From Hymenobacter guriensis (GTDB lineage: Bacteria > Bacteroidota > Bacteroidia > Cytophagales > Hymenobacteraceae), in contig NZ_JADWYK010000011.1 in NCBI RefSeq assembly GCF_015773195.1, forward strand, positions 1 through 64,000: a stretch of 64,000 nt of DNA. The letters are read 5' to 3'. Position 1 is the first letter of the stretch, and the number at the start of each line of letters is the position of its first letter. A model generated the notes under the pieces. The model saw nothing but the letters and a program-made list of their open reading frames with translations. It had not been told where the DNA came from and did no database searches. A program made the position numbers and the translations under genes. Positions 59,712 to 64,000 of the stretch are shown in pieces.

Positions 59712-60842
59712 CTAGTTGCTGTACACATCATTGGCCTGCGAGACTTTCGCCTCTGCCAACGAAGGGTAGTCGATGTAGCCTTTGTCGCCGGGCACGTAGA
59801 AGGTGCTGTAATCGGGCGTGTTCAGGGCAGCCCCCTGCTGGAAACGCTCCACCAGATCGGGGTTGGCAATGAAGGGCACCCCGAAGGCAATCAGGTCGGC
59901 CTCGTTGCCGGCCAGGGCTTCTTCGGCCGTTTCCTGGGTGTAGCCGCCATTCAGGATAAACGTGCCCTGGAAGATTTTGCGCAGGTGCGCCGCCACGGCA
60001 GGTACGCCCGGCGCGGCAGCCATGGGGTGACCGGGGCGGGCTTCCACCACGTGCACGTAGGCCAGCCCGAAGCGGTTGAGCTGCTCGGTCACGTAGCTGA
60101 ACGTTGCTACCGGGTCGGAGTCCTTGATGCTGCTGCTGCCCTGAGGCGCGAAGCGGATACCTACGCGGGCGGCCCCAAGCTCATCTACCACGGCCTGCAC
60201 CACTTCCAGCACGAAGCGGGCGCGGTTTTCTACGCTGCCGCCATACTCGTCGGTGCGCTGGTTAGCGCCGTCCTGTAGAAACTGGTCGAGCAGATAGCCG
60301 TTGGCACCGTGGATTTCCGCTCCATCGAAGCCGGCACGCTTGGCATTGCGGGCCGCCTGACGGAACTGGTTTACCACTCCCGGAATTTCGTCCAGCTCCA
60401 GCGCCCGGGGCGTGGGCACTTCCTCGAACCCCTGGCCGGTAAAGGCTTTTGCCCCTTCAGGTTTAATGGCCGAGGGAGCTACCGGTAGCTCGCCGCCGTG
60501 GAAAGCCGGGTGCGAAACGCGGCCCACATGCCAGAGCTGAATAAAAATGCGTCCACCCGCCGCGTGTACGGCGTCGGTTACTTTTTTCCAGGCTGCTACC
60601 TGCGCTTCGGTATGAATACCGGGGGTGTTGATGTAGCCCACACCCTGGGCAGATACCTGGGCTCCTTCCGTGATGATGAGGCCCGCAGTAGCGCGCTGCA
60701 CGTAGTATTCCACCGTCGAGTCGGTAGGTACGTTTTCGGGGTTGGTAGCCCGGCTGCGTGTCATCGGGGCCATTACCATGCGATTGGGCAGTTGGGTGGC
60801 ACCTAGCTGGAAGGGCGTAAATAATTGGGTTGTCTGGGTCAT
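59712..60842 (-). CDS. Old Yellow Enzyme family ene-reductase
   Basis: 376 residues from ATG (MTQTTQLFTPFQLGATQLPN). FMN-dependent reduction of activated C=C bonds with NAD(P)H. Family parts: LPNRMVMAPMTRSRA at the N-terminus, IFIQLWHVGRVSHP, GFDGAEIHGANGYLLDQFLQ with the catalytic H-x-x-N, the FMN-contacting RIGIRFAPQG region and the late VAAHLRKIFQ / NGGYTQETAEEAL. The residue pattern is that of the NemA/classical class. A perfect palindrome lies 69 bases upstream. It reads away from the tRNA genes. Confidence 0.93.
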   Translation of the reverse strand: MTQTTQLFTPFQLGATQLPNRMVMAPMTRSRATNPENVPTDSTVEYYVQRATAGLIITEGAQVSAQGVGYINTPGIHTEAQVAAWKKVTDAVHAAGGRIFIQLWHVGRVSHPAFHGGELPVAPSAIKPEGAKAFTGQGFEEVPTPRALELDEIPGVVNQFRQAARNAKRAGFDGAEIHGANGYLLDQFLQDGANQRTDEYGGSVENRARFVLEVVQAVVDELGAARVGIRFAPQGSSSIKDSDPVATFSYVTEQLNRFGLAYVHVVEARPGHPMAAAPGVPAVAAHLRKIFQGTFILNGGYTQETAEEALAGNEADLIAFGVPFIANPDLVERFQQGAALNTPDYSTFYVPGDKGYIDYPSLAEAKVSQANDVYSN

Positions 60843-60910
60843 GAGAAAAGTAGCGTGTATCAAGCCCGAGCGTGCCGGCTTGTTGGTTGGAAAGTCAGTT
60901 GCCAGTAACC

Positions 60911-60924
60911 CGTGTAGCTACACG
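60911..60924. promoter_or_regulatory. Palindrome upstream of the ene-reductase gene
   Basis: CGTGTAGCTACACG is a perfect 14-base palindrome, 69 bases before the start. Ene-reductase genes are often controlled by TetR-type repressors that bind such sites, but no regulator gene is adjacent, so the assignment is speculative. Confidence 0.3.
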
Positions 60925-60996
60925 AATGTTTTCAGGTCAACCGCTTTCTTTTCACTACGACTACTTTTTGCGTCTACCTCTGGTAGTTCTACCAAC

Positions 60997-61033
60997 AAAA
61001 AAGCCCTGTATTGCAGCAATACAGGGCTTTTTT
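60997..61033. terminator. Terminator after tRNA-Leu
   Basis: A perfect 17-base-pair stem including A6/T6 flanks, with a 3-base loop; strong in both directions. It follows the tRNA-Leu 3' end by two bases on the minus strand. Confidence 0.92.
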
Positions 61034-61035
61034 TG

Positions 61036-61118
61036 TACCAGAGACGGGACTCGAACCCGTACGTCCGTGAAGACAAGGGATTTTAAGTCCCTCGTGGCTA
61101 CCATTACACCACTCTGGC
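61036..61118 (-). tRNA. tRNA-Leu (anticodon TAA)
   Basis: 83 bases. Acceptor stem GCCAGAG/CTCTGGT, D-arm GTGG...CCAC, anticodon stem AGGGA/TCCCT with loop CTTAAAA (anticodon at 61083-61085), a class II variable arm (GTC...GAC stem) and a T-arm ACGGG TTCGAGT CCCGT. CCA is not encoded. It reads UUA/UUG leucine codons. A promoter directly upstream overlaps the terminator of tRNA-Gly. Confidence 0.95.
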
Positions 61119-61136
61119 CTGAGCAGCGGCGCTGCA

Positions 61137-61167
61137 CAAAAATAAAAAAGGACGCTGCGTGGGCAAC
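61137..61167 (-). promoter_or_regulatory. Promoter of tRNA-Leu overlapping the tRNA-Gly terminator
   Basis: On the minus strand GTTG (61164-61167), 19 bases, then TATTTTTG (61137-61144), an exact -7 box and 3/4 of the -33 box. The -7 box ends 18 bases before the tRNA. The spacer and -33 box lie inside the hairpin at 61144-61177. Confidence 0.65.
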
Positions 61168-61177
61168 GTCCTTTTTT
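61144..61177 (-). terminator. Hairpin between tRNA-Gly and tRNA-Leu
   Basis: A perfect 11-base-pair AAAAAAGGACG/CGTCCTTTTTT stem with a 12-base loop, starting one base from the encoded CCA of tRNA-Gly. It should terminate the tRNA-Gly transcript. Confidence 0.75.
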
Positions 61178-61253
61178 TGGAGCGGGAGACGAGGTTCGAA
61201 CTCGCGACCTCGACCTTGGCAAGGTCGCGCTCTACCAACTGAGCTACTCTCGC
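61178..61253 (-). tRNA. tRNA-Gly (anticodon GCC)
   Basis: 76 bases including an encoded CCA. D-loop, anticodon arm CGACC TTGCCAA GGTCG (anticodon 61218-61220) and T-arm with GTTCGAA are regular. The acceptor stem is GCGAGAG/CTCCCGC, giving an A4-C69 mismatch where most tRNA-Gly(GCC) have G-C; otherwise canonical. A promoter with a perfect -7 box is upstream. Confidence 0.93.
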
Positions 61254-61289
61254 TTGTCATCTAGGCGCCGTAGTGGCGTTTTGATGTGA

Positions 61290-61320
61290 CAAAGGTACAA
61301 CGTCTTTTCTTTCTGTCAAG
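61290..61320 (-). promoter_or_regulatory. Promoter of tRNA-Gly
   Basis: On the minus strand CTTG (61317-61320), exactly 19 bases, then TACCTTTG (61290-61297): an exact -7 box and 3/4 of the -33 box, 37 bases upstream of the mature tRNA. Confidence 0.75.
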
Positions 61321-61490
61321 CCTGCGCCCCGAAAAAAGTGCTTATTTCCCGCCATGACCGGCGTTTTTTGCTCATTTTCAGGGAGAAAATTTTCATCGCC
61401 TTCACCCATCCGCAACCTGACAGCATCCGGATCAGATCGAAAATCAATAGTAAACGGCTATGAAACCGGCTTCTTTCGGCCAGACGACAA

Positions 61491-64000
61491 CTACTTCCCG
61501 CTGGTGGCTAGCTTCAGCTCATTGAGTTTTAGCAAGGCCTCAATTGGGGTGAGTGTGTTCACATCCAGCTTCTGCAGCAGCTCCCGCACGCGCTCCAGGG
61601 CCGGGTCGGCGGGCTCGAACATGCTGAGCTGCAAGCTCGGGCGCGGAGCATTGTGGACCGCCGCCGCGGGCTGAGCCTTGGGGCCGCGGTGGGCAGACTC
61701 TGGGGCCGCGTGACCGTTCAGCGGCACTACTTTACCCGTGGGCTCATCATCCAGGCCGGCCAGCACTTCGTCGAACTCCGTGGGCTCGTCGGTATCCAGG
61801 CCCGTAGAGGTGCGCTCCTGCTCCAGGTGGTGCATGATTTCGTTGGCGCGCAACACCACGGAGGTAGGCATGCCGGCCATGCGGGCTACATGGATGCCGA
61901 AGCTGTGCTCCGAGCCCCCTTCGCGCAGCTTGCGCAAAAACAGAATGCGGCCATCGGCTTCCTTCACGGCCACGTTGTAGTTGCGCACCCGCGGGCAGTC
62001 GTCGGCCAGCTGGTTGAGCTCGTGGTAGTGGGTGGCGAAGAGCGTTTTAGCGCGGGCCTTGGGTGAGTTGTGCAGGTGCTCCACAATGGCCCAGGCGATG
62101 CTGATGCCGTCGTAGGTGCTGGTGCCCCGCCCAATCTCGTCCATCAGTACCAGGCTGCGGTCGGAGAGGTTGTTGAGGATGCTGGCCGTTTCCGTCATCT
62201 CCACCATAAAGGTGCTTTCGCCCTTGCTCAGATTGTCGGAAGCGCCTACGCGGGTAAAAATCTTGTCGATGACGCCCACGTGGGCCGCATCGGCGGGCAC
62301 AAAGGAGCCGATCTGGGCCAAGAGCACAATCAGGGCCGTCTGGCGCAGCAGGGCCGATTTGCCAGCCATGTTGGGGCCGGTTATCACCACAATCTGCTGA
62401 TCTTCCTGGTCTAGGCGGATGTCGTTGGGAATGTACTGCTCGCCGGGGGGCAGCTGGCGCTCAATCACGGGGTGGCGGCCGGCAGTGATGTCGAGCGTGG
62501 TGCTGTCGTCCACTACCGGCTTCACGTAGCGGTGCTGGCGGGCTGTGGCCGCGAATGAGGCCAGGCAGTCGGCCACCCCGATGGCGCGGGCGTTCTGCTG
62601 AATCTGGGCCACATATTCGGCCGCAAACAGCACCAGGTCGTTGTAGATGTTCTGCTCGATAACGAACAGGCGCTCCTCGGCGTGCAGGATCTTTTCCTCG
62701 TAGGTTTTCAGCTCCTCGGTGATATAGCGCTCCGCATTCACCAGGGTCTGCTTTCGAATCCACGACGCGGGCACCTTGTCTTTGTGCGCGTTCGTCACTT
62801 CCAGGTAGTAGCCGAACACTTTGTTGTAGGCCACTTTCAGTGACGAAATGCCGGTTTCCTGCACGGCCCGCTGCTGGAGCTGGAAGAGGTAGTCCTTGCC
62901 CGAAAACGCCATGGCCCGTAGCTCATCCAGCTCCTGGTCCACGCCGTCGTTGAGCACGCCGCCCTGGTTGGTAAGGATGGGGGCATCGGGCCGGATCTTG
63001 GCCTGGATTTCGTCGCGCAGGGCGGCGCAGGGGTTGAGCTGATCGGCCAGCTTCTGCAGGGCCCGGATGCCCGAGGCGGCCAATTCCGCCCGAATAGGTC
63101 CGATAGCGTCGAGGGCGCGGGCCAACTGCGTAAGCTCGCGCGGATTGATGCGGCGCACGGCCACCTTGGAAATAAGCCGCTCCAGGTCGCCGATCTGGCG
63201 CAGGTGCTGGAGCAGGTTTTCCAGCAGCTCGGGCGTCTGCAGCAGGGCTTCCACCGTATCGAGGCGGCGCTGAATCTGAGCGGGTTCCTTGAGGGGCAGC
63301 ACCACCCATTTGCGCAGCAGGCGGGCCCCCATCGGCGTCACCGTCTGGTCGAGAATGTCGATGAGAGGTACGCCGCCGGGGTGCTGGGCCTGCACCAGCT
63401 CCAGGTTGCGCACCGTAAACCGGTCGAGCCACACGTACTTGTCTTCCTCCAGGCGCCCGATGCTGCCGATATGGCCCACGTCGGTGTGCTTGGTTTCGGC
63501 CAGGTAGTGCAGGATGCAGCCCGCGGCCGTGATGCCCTCGCGCAGCCCGTCGATGCCGAAGCCCTTGAGCGACGTGGTATTGAAGTGACGCGTAAGCTGG
63601 TCGTGGCCGTAGTCGAAGCCGAACACCCACTCATCCAGGGCAAAATGGCAGAAGTCGGGGCCGAAGTTTTCCTCGAACTCACGGCGGCTTTTTTTGCAGA
63701 ACAGCACCTCGGCCGGCTGGAAGTTCTGCAGCAGCTTACCCAGGTAGTCGATGGTGCCCTGGGCCACCAGAAACTCGCCGGTGCTGATATCCAGAAAGCT
63801 TATGCCGGCTTCCTGCTTGCCGAAATGCACGGCGCAGAGGTAGTTGTTGCTTTTGCGCTCCAGCACGTTGTCGTGCAGGCTCACGCCGGGCGTGACAAGC
63901 TCCGTGATGCCGCGCTTGACGAGGCCTTTGGCCAGTTTAGGGTCTTCGAGCTGGTCGCAGATGGCCACGCGCTGGCCGGCACGCACCAGCTTGGGCAGGT
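61491..64000 (-). CDS. mutS: DNA mismatch repair protein MutS (N-terminus outside the window)
   Basis: Recognises mismatches and recruits MutL. The visible 835 residues start inside domain I ([19 protein letters not shown]), so about 30-40 N-terminal residues, including the mismatch-contacting Phe-x-Glu motif, are beyond the edge. Connector, core/lever and clamp domains follow, then the ABC ATPase: Walker [14 protein letters not shown], the [20 protein letters not shown] signature region, Walker [13 protein letters not shown], and the HYHELNQL histidine switch. A C-terminal helix-turn-helix/dimerisation part (about residues 780-835) is present. It is transcribed towards the tRNA genes, 237 bases away. 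Confidence 0.97.
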   Translation of the reverse strand, partial: LPKLVRAGQRVAICDQLEDPKLAKGLVKRGITELVTPGVSLHDNVLERKSNNYLCAVHFGKQEAGISFLDISTGEFLVAQGTIDYLGKLLQNFQPAEVLFCKKSRREFEENFGPDFCHFALDEWVFGFDYGHDQLTRHFNTTSLKGFGIDGLREGITAAGCILHYLAETKHTDVGHIGSIGRLEEDKYVWLDRFTVRNLELVQAQHPGGVPLIDILDQTVTPMGARLLRKWVVLPLKEPAQIQRRLDTVEALLQTPELLENLLQHLRQIGDLERLISKVAVRRINPRELTQLARALDAIGPIRAELAASGIRALQKLADQLNPCAALRDEIQAKIRPDAPILTNQGGVLNDGVDQELDELRAMAFSGKDYLFQLQQRAVQETGISSLKVAYNKVFGYYLEVTNAHKDKVPASWIRKQTLVNAERYITEELKTYEEKILHAEERLFVIEQNIYNDLVLFAAEYVAQIQQNARAIGVADCLASFAATARQHRYVKPVVDDSTTLDITAGRHPVIERQLPPGEQYIPNDIRLDQEDQQIVVITGPNMAGKSALLRQTALIVLLAQIGSFVPADAAHVGVIDKIFTRVGASDNLSKGESTFMVEMTETASILNNLSDRSLVLMDEIGRGTSTYDGISIAWAIVEHLHNSPKARAKTLFATHYHELNQLADDCPRVRNYNVAVKEADGRILFLRKLREGGSEHSFGIHVARMAGMPTSVVLRANEIMHHLEQERTSTGLDTDEPTEFDEVLAGLDDEPTGKVVPLNGHAAPESAHRGPKAQPAAAVHNAPRPSLQLSMFEPADPALERVRELLQKLDVNTLTPIEALLKLNELKLATSGK

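Overview
The window looks like chromosomal DNA from a high-GC member of the Bacteroidota, most likely Hymenobacter or a close relative in the Cytophagales. This rests on several features: secreted peptidases ending in type IX secretion (T9SS) C-terminal sorting domains; the rpmB / rpmG-DUF4295 / ftsY / rimO neighbourhood; bacillithiol synthesis (bshC); many small Bacteroidota-style lipoproteins; and promoters that fit the Bacteroidota consensus TTTG-N19-TAnnTTTG. It holds about 50 protein genes, two tRNA genes, and no rRNA, CRISPR array or intact mobile element. Species assignment is inference.

Layout. 1-8.9 kb is mostly on the minus strand: a possible transposase tail at the edge, bshC, rimO, an acyltransferase gene cut by an in-frame TAG, ftsY, a DUF4295 protein, rpmG, a secreted aminopeptidase P, rpmB and a DUF5522 mini-protein. 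9-15.7 kb is on the plus strand: an AraC-type regulator, a secreted beta-barrel-like protein, rocD, a tandem run of small lipoproteins ending in a decayed copy, and (after one disordered minus-strand protein) hemB. 16-23.3 kb carries a small membrane protein, an amino-acid permease, a CDF metal transporter, a GH1-like glycosidase, a phospholipase D-type nuclease, ogt, a TPR protein and an outer-membrane barrel.

23.3-28.1 kb holds two paralogous M4 (thermolysin-type) metallopeptidases with T9SS tails. 28.4-36.6 kb has an SDR, an ATP-grasp protein, an M20 amidohydrolase, a WG-repeat protein, three tandem Cys-rich TonB-domain proteins and a class I HMG-CoA reductase. 36.7-44.5 kb has a lipoprotein, homogentisate dioxygenase, an S41 protease, ruvX-def, a phospholipase C/P1-nuclease-like protein and a CD225 / DUF486 / CD225 / DUF2752 cluster. 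44.7-64 kb has a patatin-barrel protein, an aquaporin, type I pullulanase, a hydrolase, an M16 peptidase pair, a second GH1-like protein, a GMC oxidoreductase with its small subunit, an SDR, an ene-reductase, tRNA-Leu and tRNA-Gly, and most of mutS.

Most genes are ordinary housekeeping or metabolic genes in short units. No large undescribed gene system is evident. The most unusual signal is non-coding. At least seven gene ends or gaps carry long imperfect inverted repeats. Each is built from a different short, repetitive word, and several touch or overlap stop codons. Other points of interest are the tandem lipoprotein and TonB-domain arrays with decaying members, the eukaryote/archaea-type HMG-CoA reductase with an unassigned N-terminal domain, the CD225 pair, and overlapping terminator and promoter signals between the two tRNA genes.
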